A stretch of 64,000 nucleotides of DNA from positions 62,001-126,000 of the forward strand of contig NC_015588.1 of assembly GCF_000215105.1 (NCBI RefSeq). Reading direction: 5' to 3'. The notes beneath the pieces are model-generated. The model was given only the letters and a program-made list of their open reading frames with translations. It ran no database searches and had not been told where the DNA came from. Origin of the DNA: Isoptericola variabilis 225. GTDB lineage: Bacteria > Actinomycetota > Actinomycetes > Actinomycetales > Cellulomonadaceae. Positions within the stretch are counted from its first letter, which is position 1; every line of letters starts with the position of its first letter. Of the stretch, positions 9,141 through 17,062 are shown in pieces. The position numbers were made by a program, and so were the translations under genes.

Positions 9141-10169
9141 TCAGGTCGTCGTGCCTGTCCGGGAGAGGGGAGCGTCCGACGGGATGCCCGGTACCCACGG
9201 CCTTCTGGCCAGGTCGACGCCGTCGTCCGACGACGTCGTGCCGCCGAGGTTCACTCCCTCGAGCAGGTCCAGAGCGGGACGGTACTTGTTGAACGTGTAC
9301 ACGTGCAGGCCGGGTGCGCCCGCGTCGAGCACGCGCTGGGCGAGCTCGGCGGAGTACGCGATCCCGTAGGCGTGCTGCGCCTCCGGGTCCGGCAGGGCGT
9401 CGAGCGCCTCGAGCAGGTGCCGGGGCGGCACGACGCCGGTGAGCTCCTCGACGCGACGGAGCCGCTGGGGCTCGGTCGTGGGCAGCAGCCCCGCGAGGAT
9501 GGGGATCGTCACCCCGGCCGCGCGGGCCTCGGCGACGAAGTCGGTGTACGAGTCGGCCTCGTAGAACAGCTGGGTGATGGCGAAGCTCGCGCCGGCCTCC
9601 TGCTTCTCGAGCAGGCGGTGCACCTCCTGGGTGCGCGTGGTGCCGGCGGCGGGGTTGCCGTTGGTGAAGGTTGCGACGGCGATCGTCAGCGGGCGGGCGG
9701 CCCCGCGCAGGGCGGCGCTCGGGTCCTGCGCGCACCGGCGGTTCTCGACCTCGCGCAGCAGGTGCACGAGCTCGATGCTCGAGTGGACGCCCTCGGCGGG
9801 CGGGCGCCAGTCCGGCTGGTCCTTGGGCGGGTCCCCGCGCAGCGCGAGGAAGGAGCGCACCCCCGCTTCGAGGAAGTCGTCGATGACTTCGGACACGTCC
9901 TCGCGCGAGGCGCCGACGCAGGTCAGGTGGGCGATGGGCAGCACGGGCGTGCCCTCGAGCAGGGTCGCGACGACGCGGCGCGCGGTCGCGCGGTCGCCGC
10001 CGCCCGCCCCGTACGTCACCGACACGAAGTCCGGGTGCGTCGCGACGAGCCGGCGCGCGGTCTCCCAGAACTTGGGGGCGGCGTCGGGCCGGCGCGGCGG
10101 CATGAGCTCGAACGAGACCGTCGGGCGGTGCCGGTGTGCCGGGTTCTGCGGGGATGCCTCTGCGACCAT
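9141..10169 (-). CDS. metF: Methylenetetrahydrofolate reductase
   Basis: 342 residues from ATG 10169 (GGAG 6 bases upstream). MetF reduces 5,10-methylene- to 5-methyl-tetrahydrofolate, supplying the methyl donor that MetE uses next. Family marks are the N-terminal [36 protein letters not shown], the [11 protein letters not shown] region and [14 protein letters not shown] [15 protein letters not shown]. The C-terminal tail beyond residue 320 is unconserved. It is the first gene of the metF-metE operon. Its ribosome site overlaps the closing helix of a SAM riboswitch, so translation should fall when SAM is plentiful. Confidence 0.94.
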   Translation of the reverse strand: MVAEASPQNPAHRHRPTVSFELMPPRRPDAAPKFWETARRLVATHPDFVSVTYGAGGGDRATARRVVATLLEGTPVLPIAHLTCVGASREDVSEVIDDFLEAGVRSFLALRGDPPKDQPDWRPPAEGVHSSIELVHLLREVENRRCAQDPSAALRGAARPLTIAVATFTNGNPAAGTTRTQEVHRLLEKQEAGASFAITQLFYEADSYTDFVAEARAAGVTIPILAGLLPTTEPQRLRRVEELTGVVPPRHLLEALDALPDPEAQHAYGIAYSAELAQRVLDAGAPGLHVYTFNKYRPALDLLEGVNLGGTTSSDDGVDLARRPWVPGIPSDAPLSRTGTTT

Positions 10170-10177
10170 GCGTCACT

Positions 10178-10278
10178 CCATCGAACCTGGCGTGAGCACC
10201 TTCGTCCTCGGGAGGCTTCCGTCGGAGAACGGGTTGCTGCGGCGTCGTCGAGCCAGGACTCTCGGCCGCTCTGGATGG
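10178..10278 (-). promoter_or_regulatory. SAM riboswitch (SAM-I/IV-variant type) controlling metF-metE
   Basis: Read on the minus strand, the leader has the SAM aptamer core: AGAGCGGCCGAGAG, then GACGCCGCAGCAACC, then AAGGTGCTCACGCCAGG. The GCGGC/GCCGC and CGAG/CTCG helices nest as expected. A closing helix CCATC (10278-10274) with GATGG (10182-10178) can form, and its 3' strand contains the metF Shine-Dalgarno GGAG (10179-10176). This suggests that SAM binding hides the ribosome site. A -10 TACGAT lies at 10294-10289. Class assignment is from conserved core bases only. Confidence 0.85.
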
Positions 10279-10349
10279 GTTGTGCTCGATCGTAGGCACG
10301 TCCGTCGCACGGACGCGATCCGGCTCACCAGGTGAGACGCGTGTCCACG

Positions 10350-11291
10350 TCAGGGGACGAGGACGATCTTGCCGCCCGCACGGCCCGCCTCGAGCAGCTC
10401 GTGCGCGCGCGCCGCCTCCTCGAGCGGGAGCACCCACCCGACCGTGACGGTGAGCTCGCGGCGGCCGAGCGCGTCGAGCACCTCGGCGAGCTCGCGGGCG
10501 TCGCGGCGCGCGGCGTAAGTGGACCGGACGCCGAGCTCGTCCGCCGCGGGGTCGGCGATCGTGACGATGCGATCGGTCCCGCCGCGCAGCGCGATCGAGT
10601 CGGGCAGCGCGCCGCGGCCGGCGGCGTCGAGCACCGCGTCGACGCCGCCCGGGGCGAGCTCGCGCACCCGGTCGACGAGCCCCGGGCCGTACGTCGTGGG
10701 GATCGCGCCCATCGCGGCCACCCGCGCCTGGCCCGCGGGCGACGCCGTGCCGACGACGCGCGCACCGCGACGCACGGCGAGCTGGACCGCGAACGCGCCG
10801 ACTGACCCCGTCGCGCCGTGGACGAGGAGCGTCTCGCCGGCCCGCACGTCGAGCAGGCGCAGGACGCGCAGCGCCGTCTCGGACGCGACCGGGACGCCGG
10901 CCGCCTGGGTCGCCGGGACGCCGTCGGGTACGCGCGCGAACACGGACGTGAGGGCGAGCTCGGCGTAGCCGCCCGTGTCGGCGAAGCCGACGACCCGGTC
11001 GCCGGGCCGGACGGGCCCGTCGCCCCCCGCGGCACCGGCGGTGTCCTCGAGGTCCGCACCCACGGCGTCGACCACGCCCGCCACCTCGAGCCCTGGCACG
11101 TGGGGGAGGTCGACGCGCACCACGGGCGCCGCGCGCAGCTTGGTGTCCCAGACGTTGACGCCCGCGGCCTCGACCCGGACGCGGACCTGGCCGGCCGCCG
11201 GCTCGGGCACCGGGACGGCGGTGGGCCGTAGCACGTCGGGCCCGCCGTGACGGTCGAAGGCGATCGCGCGCATGGTCCTCGTGGTCGTCAT
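10350..11291 (-). CDS. Medium-chain NADP-dependent oxidoreductase (quinone oxidoreductase-like)
   Basis: 313 residues. ATG 11291 follows GAGGAGGA, while the longer frame has no ribosome site. The N-terminal GroES-like half has AGVNVWDTKLR and PHVPGLEVAGVVDAVG. The Rossmann half has LLVHGATGSVGAFAVQLAVRRGARVVG-type NADPH binding (HGATGSVGAFAVQLA, about residue 155). Catalytic-zinc cysteines are absent, as in zeta-crystallin/quinone oxidoreductases. The protein ends with AHELLEAGRAGGKIVLVP, as usual for the family. It probably reduces quinones or enals; the substrate is unknown. It is divergent from the NYN-domain gene and shares a 40-bp promoter gap with it. Confidence 0.88.
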   Translation of the reverse strand: MTTTRTMRAIAFDRHGGPDVLRPTAVPVPEPAAGQVRVRVEAAGVNVWDTKLRAAPVVRVDLPHVPGLEVAGVVDAVGADLEDTAGAAGGDGPVRPGDRVVGFADTGGYAELALTSVFARVPDGVPATQAAGVPVASETALRVLRLLDVRAGETLLVHGATGSVGAFAVQLAVRRGARVVGTASPAGQARVAAMGAIPTTYGPGLVDRVRELAPGGVDAVLDAAGRGALPDSIALRGGTDRIVTIADPAADELGVRSTYAARRDARELAEVLDALGRRELTVTVGWVLPLEEAARAHELLEAGRAGGKIVLVP

Positions 11292-11331
11292 CGGTCCTCC
11301 TCGAGAGATGGTCACCCGTAGGGTGGCAGGC

Positions 11332-12615
11332 ATGGACACCGAAGAACGTCTCGCCGTCTTCCTCGACTACGAGAACCTGGCGCTCGGCGCACGCGAGCAC
11401 CTGGGCGGCATGCAGTTCGACTTCGGCCCGATCGCCGACGCGCTCGCGGTGCGCGGTCGCGTCGTGGTGCGGCGAGCGTACGCCGACTGGTCGTACTTCG
11501 ACGAGGACCGGCGCGCGCTGACGCGCCACCAGGTCGAGCTCATCGAGATGCCGCAGCGCATGGGGGCGTCGCGCAAGAACGCCGCCGACATCAAGATGGT
11601 CGTCGACGCGATCGAGATGGCGTTCGAGCGCGAGTACATCTCGACGTTCGTCATGTGTACAGGTGACTCCGACTTCTCCCCGCTCGTCCACAAGCTGCGC
11701 GAGCTCAACAAGCGCGTCATCGGCGTGGGCGTCGAGAACTCGACGTCGCGCCTGCTGCCCGCCGCGTGCGACGAGTTCCTCTTCTACGACCGCCTCGAGG
11801 GCGTCGACGTCCCCGACGAGGCCGACGTGCCCCGCGCGCGCCAGAAGTCGGGCACCTCCCGCGGCCGGTCGCGGGTGAAGGCCGCGCCCGCGGCGCCCGC
11901 GGAGGCGCCCGCCGCGGGACAGGCCGCCGCACCCGCCGAGGCGGCGGCCGGGGCCGCGTCCGAGGAAGCCCCCGCGGCGACCACGACCGAGCCGGAGGCC
12001 GCGACCGTGGCACCGGCGTCGGGCAGGGGGCGGCGCAGGAAGACCGCGATGCCGGTGCCCGAGCCGGTGGAGGCCGAGGTCGCCGACGACGCCGAGCTCG
12101 AGGTGCCGGTCGACGAGGACGCCGACGAGGCGCCGTCGGGCGAGGAGCCCACGATGGAGGTCCGGGTCGCGCAGACGCTCGCCGACCTCCAGGCCTCGAC
12201 GAGCGGCGCGGTGACCGCCTCGATGCTCAAGCGCACGCTCGTGCGCAAGGACCCGACGTTCAGCGAGTCCGACTACGGCTTCCGCACGTTCGGCGAGTTT
12301 CTGCGGTTCCTCGCCGACCGCGGCTTCGTCGAGCTCGCGCCCGGCCCCGCGACGGGCGACCCCGTGGTCGCGCTGCCCGAGCAGCCCGACACCGAGCACG
12401 CGTTCGGCCTGCTGCGCTCGGTGGTCGAGGAGTCGGGCGGCAGCGCCCAGCTCTCCGGCCTGAAGAACATGCTGCGCAAGCGGCGGCCCGACTTCTCCGA
12501 GAAGGCGCTCGGCTACCGCGGCTTCCTCCAGTTCTGCAAGGCCGCGGCCGCCTCGGGCGCGGTCGGCCTCGCGTGGGACGACGACGCCGACGACTACCTC
12601 GTCACCGTGGCCTAG
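11332..12615 (+). CDS. NYN-domain ribonuclease-like protein with two OST-HTH/LOTUS domains
   Basis: 427 residues from ATG 11332. Residues 1-160 are a NYN (PIN-like) domain with the acidic set FLDYENLAL, NAADIKMVVDAIEMA and CTGDSDFSPLVHKLRE. A low-complexity Ala/Pro/Glu linker (about 175-275) follows. Two winged-helix OST-HTH/LOTUS domains come next, at about 276-345 (TMEVRVAQTLADLQ, SDYGFRTFGEFLRFL) and 355-427 (EKALGYRGFLQFCKAA). The family is linked to RNA binding and cleavage; the bacterial role is not settled. The linker is unusually long and acidic. It stands upstream of plsC with 39 bp between. Confidence 0.88.
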   Translation: MDTEERLAVFLDYENLALGAREHLGGMQFDFGPIADALAVRGRVVVRRAYADWSYFDEDRRALTRHQVELIEMPQRMGASRKNAADIKMVVDAIEMAFEREYISTFVMCTGDSDFSPLVHKLRELNKRVIGVGVENSTSRLLPAACDEFLFYDRLEGVDVPDEADVPRARQKSGTSRGRSRVKAAPAAPAEAPAAGQAAAPAEAAAGAASEEAPAATTTEPEAATVAPASGRGRRRKTAMPVPEPVEAEVADDAELEVPVDEDADEAPSGEEPTMEVRVAQTLADLQASTSGAVTASMLKRTLVRKDPTFSESDYGFRTFGEFLRFLADRGFVELAPGPATGDPVVALPEQPDTEHAFGLLRSVVEESGGSAQLSGLKNMLRKRRPDFSEKALGYRGFLQFCKAAAASGAVGLAWDDDADDYLVTVA

Positions 12616-12654
12616 GTCACGCACGGGTGCCGTTCGCGCGGGCACCGGGGCACA

Positions 12655-13311
12655 ATGTCTGCCGTGACGTACCGGTTCCTGCGCCTCATCCTCTCGCTCG
12701 TGGCGTTCGTCGTGCTGCGGCCGAAGGTCACCGGGCTGCACAACATCCCGCGGCGGGGACCGGTGATCCTGGCGAGCAACCACCTGTCGTTCATCGACTC
12801 GATCATCATCCCGCTCGTCGTCCCGCGGCACGTCACGTTCATCGCCAAGGCCGAGTACTGGACCGGGCGCGGCCTCAAGGGCCGCATCTCGCGCTGGTTC
12901 TTCACCACGATGGGGAACATCCCCGTCGACCGCGACGACCCGCGCGCCGGCCAGCGTTCGCTCGAGGACGCCCTGCAGGTGCTCCGGCGCGGGGGCGCGT
13001 TCGGCATCTACCCGGAGGGCACGCGCTCGCGCGACGGCAAGCTCCACCCCGGCCACACGGGCGTCGCCTGGCTCGCGCTCGCCAGCCACGCGCCCGTCGT
13101 GCCGGTCGCGCTCGTCGGCACCGACAAGGTCCAGCCGGTCGGCAAGCGGCTCCCTCGCCCCGTGCGCGGCATCCACGTCCAGTTCGGCGCGCCCATCGAC
13201 CCGTCGCGTCAGATCACGGCCGGTGCCCGCCCCGCGCAGGTGCGGCGCGAGTTCACCGACCAGGTCATGGCGTCGATCCACCGGATGAGCGGCCAGGAGC
13301 TCGCCGCGTAG
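12655..13311 (+). CDS. plsC: 1-acyl-sn-glycerol-3-phosphate acyltransferase
   Basis: 218 residues. ATG 12655 is favoured; a GTG three codons later is also possible. The membrane-bound enzyme acylates lysophosphatidic acid to phosphatidic acid. Four acyltransferase blocks are visible: SNHLSFIDSIII (the NHxxxxD catalytic His/Asp), the Arg-containing GNIPVDRDD, IYPEGTRSRDGKL, and the late VPVALVGTDKVQP. An N-terminal hydrophobic helix (LRLILSLVAFVVL) anchors it. The stop TAG overlaps a GTG start (TAGTG at 13309-13313) of the damaged two-component remnant, so the original downstream gene was probably translationally coupled to plsC. Confidence 0.93.
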   Translation: MSAVTYRFLRLILSLVAFVVLRPKVTGLHNIPRRGPVILASNHLSFIDSIIIPLVVPRHVTFIAKAEYWTGRGLKGRISRWFFTTMGNIPVDRDDPRAGQRSLEDALQVLRRGGAFGIYPEGTRSRDGKLHPGHTGVAWLALASHAPVVPVALVGTDKVQPVGKRLPRPVRGIHVQFGAPIDPSRQITAGARPAQVRREFTDQVMASIHRMSGQELAA

Positions 13312-13622
13312 TGGCCTGGCTCCGCCGGGCCGCGGCCCCGCTGAGGAGCACGTCCACGCTGCTGGTGGGCATCTACCTCGTGCTCGGCGGCGTCGTCGCG
13401 GGCGCGTACGCGGTGCTCGTGGTGGGCTTCGGCCAGATGTTCGCCGACCGCGCGCTCGAGCGCCCCGCCGTCGTCGTGCTCGCGGCCGGCACGCTCTACC
13501 TCGGCGTCGAGACGGTGCGCACGCACGTCGGCAACGTGCTCGCCAAGCTCGGCGTGCGCGACCGGACGCAGGCCGTCGTGCGGGGTGATCCGCGAGCGCT
13601 CACGCGTCGCGAGGCTCGAGGC
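13311..13622 (+). pseudogene. Fused remnant: histidine-kinase N-terminus joined to LuxR-type HTH C-terminus
   Basis: GTG 13311 starts MAWLRRAAAPLRSTSTLLVG and two hydrophobic helices (VGIYLVLGGVVAGAYAVLVV; RPAVVVLAAGTLY) typical of the membrane input part of a NarL-family sensor kinase. Without a break the frame then reads VETVRTHVGNVLAKLGVRDR, the recognition helix and end of a NarL/LuxR response regulator. The kinase core, the receiver and the first HTH helices are missing. The likely origin is a deletion from mid-kinase to near the end of the adjacent regulator gene, joined around 13495-13505. The frame stays open into the next gene. Confidence 0.75.
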
Positions 13623-14648
13623 ATGACTACCGAGAAGAACCTTCCCTCGAGAACCGGCCCGCGGACGGGCGTCGCCGAGCGGCGCTCGCGAGCGATCGAG
13701 AACGTGACCCTCGCCTGGTGGGCCGCCGGTGCGGCGTTCGCCGTCGTCGACGCGCTCGCGTACCGCGCGTCGGTCGGTGCCGCCGTCATGCGGCCCGAGG
13801 CGATCAACCACGGGTTCCTCGCCGACGTGCCGCCCGGCACGATGAGTTTCGCGCTCGCGCTGTTCGCGCTCCTCGGCGCCGTGGTGGCAGCCGGCGTGCT
13901 GGTGCTCGTGGACGCGACCGTGCTCGCCGGGCTCGGGTACCTGCCGGCACTGCTCGTCATGGCGCCGTTCAGCGCCGAGGTGCGTGACGCGTTCGGGGTG
14001 TACGTCGAGCCGGGCTTCGCCGTGCAGGTCGTCGTGCTCGTGGGTGCGGTGCTGCTCGCCGTCGCCGTCGCCCGGTTCGCGCGGCGCACGTCCGGCGCGT
14101 GCGAGACCTGCGGTCGCCGTCACGACGGGCACGACCCCGCGTGGACGAGGCCGGCCGCGGCGGCGCGCTGGGGTCGTGTCGCCGCGCTCGTGGCGGCCGC
14201 GATCCCCGCGTTCTACGGCGTGACGCGCCTGGCATGGGCACTCGGGATCCCCCTGGGCATGGCACGGGTGGACGAGGAGGGATTCACCGGGATCGAGCTC
14301 ATCGGCCCGATCGGGCTCGGGACCTTCTCCCTCGTCGGCGCGGTGCTGACTCTGGGCCTGTTCCAGCGCTGGGGCGAGGTGTTCCCGCGGTGGATGGTCG
14401 GCCTCGCGGGCAGGCGGGTGCCGGTCGGGCTGGCCGTGGTGCCGGCGAGCATCGTCGCGGTCGCCGTCCTGCCGGCCGGGATCTCCGTCATCGCGATGGG
14501 GCTGCAGCGCGGGATGCTGACCGCCGACGAGTGGGGCGCCACCGGACCCGCGATCCTGTGGCCGGTGTGGTCCGTGGCGCTGGGTGCGGCGACGTACGCC
14601 TACTGGTTGCGCCGCCGCGGCACCTGCCGCGTGTGCGGCCGGGGCTGA
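13623..14648 (+). CDS. Multi-pass membrane protein with two CxxC pairs, function unknown
   Basis: 341 residues from ATG 13623 (weak GAGG upstream). A polar N-terminus is followed by about eight hydrophobic helices: VTLAWWAAGAAFAVVDAL, FALALFALLGAVVAAGVLVL, VQVVVLVGAVLLAVAVA, VAALVAAAIPAFYGVTRLAW, GLGTFSLVGAVLTLGLF and more. A cytosolic loop carries CETCGRRHDGH and the C-terminus CRVCGRG, two CxxC pairs that could bind zinc or be redox active. The frame is continuous with the two-component remnant upstream (no stop from 13311), so a 445-residue hybrid from GTG 13311 is possible. I do not recognise the family. Confidence 0.75.
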   Translation: MTTEKNLPSRTGPRTGVAERRSRAIENVTLAWWAAGAAFAVVDALAYRASVGAAVMRPEAINHGFLADVPPGTMSFALALFALLGAVVAAGVLVLVDATVLAGLGYLPALLVMAPFSAEVRDAFGVYVEPGFAVQVVVLVGAVLLAVAVARFARRTSGACETCGRRHDGHDPAWTRPAAAARWGRVAALVAAAIPAFYGVTRLAWALGIPLGMARVDEEGFTGIELIGPIGLGTFSLVGAVLTLGLFQRWGEVFPRWMVGLAGRRVPVGLAVVPASIVAVAVLPAGISVIAMGLQRGMLTADEWGATGPAILWPVWSVALGAATYAYWLRRRGTCRVCGRG

Positions 14649-14654
14649 GGTCGG

Positions 14655-15332
14655 TCAGCGCCCGCTCGCGGGCTCCTCGGCGGCCTCCTCGTCGGCGAGA
14701 CGGGCGAGGTCGTCGAGGCGCGCCTTCCAGAACGTCTTCAGCTTCTCGGCGAGCTCGGGCGTCGCGAGGCCGCCGTGCTGGACGGCGACCCGCACCTTGC
14801 CGCGCGGGTTCCCGACGACGTCGGTCGGCTGGTAGAGCCCGACGACGACGCGGCCGGGCTTGTCCTCCGGCGCGCCGAGCGCTCCGGCCGGCCAGGCGAG
14901 CCGCACCGACGACGTCGGTGTCGCGCCGAGGACCTCGGAGCTGTCGCCCGCGCCGACGGTGCGCAGTGCCCCGTCGAGCCACCGGTCGCGGCAGTCCGCC
15001 TCGGACACCAGCGCGAACGCCGTCTCGAGCGAGCACGCGAGCGTCTTGGACGGGCTCACCTCGAACGAGCCGTCGGAGCGCTGGCCCGGCTGCCGCATCC
15101 CGCGCTCCTGCTCGTACGCGACCGTGATCGACTGCGCCCACCATCCGTCGACGCCGTGCTCACCGGTGAGCCAGGCCGCGATGTCCTTGTGCGACCAGTG
15201 CGTGGCGCTCGCCTCGTCGAGCAGGCCGAACCACGCGTCGCGGCCGCGTCCGGTGGCGGTCTCGACGCGGTCGTCGCCCACCGCCTCGACGCTGCGGCGG
15301 GCAAGACCCTCGCTGCGCTGGTCCTCAGTCAT
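14655..15332 (-). CDS. DUF4287-domain protein with SRPBCC-like C-terminal part
   Basis: 225 residues from ATG 15332. The N-terminal part (about 12-80) has RDAWFGLLDEASATHWSHKD and WLTGEHGVDGWWAQSITVAY, the DUF4287 signature. It is followed by VSPSKTLACSLETAFALVSE and a lipid-transfer/AHSA1-like beta region (SSVRLAWPAGALGAPEDKPG, KVRVAVQHGGLATPELAEK, LKTFWKARLDDL). Such proteins are widespread in actinobacteria and of unknown function. A small hydrophobic ligand-binding role is inferred from the SRPBCC-like fold. It is convergent with the membrane protein gene (6-bp gap). Confidence 0.85.
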   Translation of the reverse strand: MTEDQRSEGLARRSVEAVGDDRVETATGRGRDAWFGLLDEASATHWSHKDIAAWLTGEHGVDGWWAQSITVAYEQERGMRQPGQRSDGSFEVSPSKTLACSLETAFALVSEADCRDRWLDGALRTVGAGDSSEVLGATPTSSVRLAWPAGALGAPEDKPGRVVVGLYQPTDVVGNPRGKVRVAVQHGGLATPELAEKLKTFWKARLDDLARLADEEAAEEPASGR

Positions 15333-15410
15333 GCTGCTCCTCCGTCATACGGCCAGCCTAGGGTGACCGCCGCGTCGCGCGCGGGCTCACGCCACCACCG
15401 CGGCGACGGC

Positions 15411-16874
15411 TCACGCCGCCTCCGCGGCGACGTCGTCCGCGGAGCCGCCGAGGGCCGTGCGAGCGCCGATCTCCCGGCCGCGACGGTCCGTGAAACGCCA
15501 CGTGCCGCCGTCGTACCGCATGGCGATGCCGAGCCCGTCGACGCGGGCATGGTGGTGCCAGCACAGCAGCGCGGCGTTGTGCACGGAGGTGCTCCCGCCG
15601 TCGGCCCAGTGGGTCACGGCGTGGTGGACCTCGCAGCGGTTCGGCGGTTCCTCGCAGCCCGGCCAGGTGCAATGACCGTCGCGCGCGACGACCGCCCGGC
15701 GCAGCTGGCCGGTGACGGTGCGTCGGGACCGCCCGACGTCGAGCACCTGCGAGTCGGGGCCGAAGACGATGCGCGTGACCTCCGCGTCGCACGCGAGGCG
15801 GCGCAGCAGCGACGGCGGGATCGGGCCGCGGCCGTCGGGGAAGCGGGGGAGGCCGTCGGCGACGATGCGGTCGACGTCGACGCCGCCGGACCCCGCCGGC
15901 GAGACCGCCCCGTCGGCCGCCGCCTCGCCGGACTCTTCCCCGATTCCCTCGATCAGCGTGGTCAGCTCGGTCCAGGAGACGGTCACGGTGAGGTGCGGAC
16001 GGACCGCGGCGCCGGTGCCGACGGCGGCGTTGTCGAGCGCGACGCGCACGAGGTCGACGAGCGCCTGCGCGCGCCGCTGCGCGGGCGTGCGGGTGTCGTC
16101 GGCCGCGGGACGGCCCATGACGGCCTCGACCGCGGTGCGCAGCGCCTGACCGTGCTCCTCGGTGAGGAAGCCGGCCAGGTGGTAGCCGCCCCACGTGGGG
16201 GAGATGTCGAAGAACTCGCGCTCCGTGGCCTGCCGGTAGCCGCGCTCGTCGGACTCCGGGTCGGCCACCTGCGCGAACCGCCGCACCATCTGCCGGAACG
16301 GACCCACCGGGTACCGCTGCGCGAGGTCGAGCAGCACCTCCTCGCCGGTCGGGCGCTCCGCCTCACCAGGCTCGGCCGCGTCGTCCGTCCGGCCGTCCTC
16401 CACGGGGGCCGCGAGCGCGGCCCTGCGCGCGGCGCTCGTCGGTGCGACGTCGACCAGCGCGCGCACGTGCTCGCCGCCGACCTCGCCGCGCAGGGCGGCC
16501 GACCGGGTGGAGCGCAGGGTCTCGTGCAGGGCCGCCGCCGTGCGGACGTCGCGGCGCGCGGTGGCCAGCGTGACGTCCTCGGCCCGCGCGAGCCAGTGCG
16601 CGAACGAGCGGGACCCGTCGAGCGCCCACCGGCCGTCGGTCTCGAGCGCGGGCAGCACCGCCCAGCGCGCGGCGTCGAGGCGCTGACCCGCCCGGCGCAG
16701 CACGGCCGAGGCCTCGGCGAGCACGCCCGGCTCGCCCTCGCCCGGCCCGCCGTCCTCGAGCTCCGCCGCGACGACGGCCGTGAGCTCCTCGACCACGGCC
16801 TGCAGCTCCTGCAGGACCTCCGAAAGCGCGCGGCCGCGCGAGGTCGCCGTGGCGGCGTCCGTCGTCGCGGTCAT
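15411..16874 (-). CDS. DUF222/HNH endonuclease-type protein
   Basis: 487 residues from ATG 16874 (GGGGAGA upstream). The long N-terminal DUF222 region (about 30-330) is helical with ARRDVRTAAALHE and HLAGFLTEEHGQALRTAVEA. The C-terminal HNH nuclease motif is at about 400-465: RRAVVARDGHCTWPGCEEPP, CEVHHAVTHWADGG, NAALLCWHHHARVD. The C..C/HH/H..H set for metal binding and catalysis is complete. These proteins occur in many copies in Micrococcales and mycobacterial genomes; their role (mobile element or repair nuclease) is unproven. It is a single gene, preceded by a 190-bp region carrying paired DnaA-box-like sites. Confidence 0.88.
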   Translation of the reverse strand: MTATTDAATATSRGRALSEVLQELQAVVEELTAVVAAELEDGGPGEGEPGVLAEASAVLRRAGQRLDAARWAVLPALETDGRWALDGSRSFAHWLARAEDVTLATARRDVRTAAALHETLRSTRSAALRGEVGGEHVRALVDVAPTSAARRAALAAPVEDGRTDDAAEPGEAERPTGEEVLLDLAQRYPVGPFRQMVRRFAQVADPESDERGYRQATEREFFDISPTWGGYHLAGFLTEEHGQALRTAVEAVMGRPAADDTRTPAQRRAQALVDLVRVALDNAAVGTGAAVRPHLTVTVSWTELTTLIEGIGEESGEAAADGAVSPAGSGGVDVDRIVADGLPRFPDGRGPIPPSLLRRLACDAEVTRIVFGPDSQVLDVGRSRRTVTGQLRRAVVARDGHCTWPGCEEPPNRCEVHHAVTHWADGGSTSVHNAALLCWHHHARVDGLGIAMRYDGGTWRFTDRRGREIGARTALGGSADDVAAEAA

Positions 16875-16983
16875 GGCGTCTCCCCGGTGTCGTCGAGCCC
16901 GCGGCGCAGCGCCACAGGCAGGTCGGCAGAACACCCACGAGTCTATCGAACACGCGTATGAAACTGCAGGTCAGGAGCCAAAT

Positions 16984-17007
16984 CTGTGGACAACTTTTTG
17001 TCCACAG
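16984..17007. promoter_or_regulatory. Inverted pair of DnaA-box-like 9-mers
   Basis: TGTGGACAA (16985-16993) and TTGTCCACA (16998-17006) are both perfect matches to the actinobacterial DnaA-box TTGTCCACA, head to head with a 4-bp gap. They extend to a 10-bp inverted repeat. A third copy occurs at 19086-19094. The pair could titrate DnaA, or be a terminator hairpin for the phosphatase gene ending at 17063, but it lacks a T tract on that strand. Confidence 0.5.
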
Positions 17008-17062
17008 GCGGCGAGCAGCCTCCGAACAAGGGACCGCCACGACGCGACACGAGGACGCGCGG

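Noticed and set aside
8707..13281. 1524-codon minus-strand ORF across metF, oxidoreductase, NYN and plsC
   Set aside because: It crosses several real genes in both orientations and has low-complexity translation; a GC artefact.
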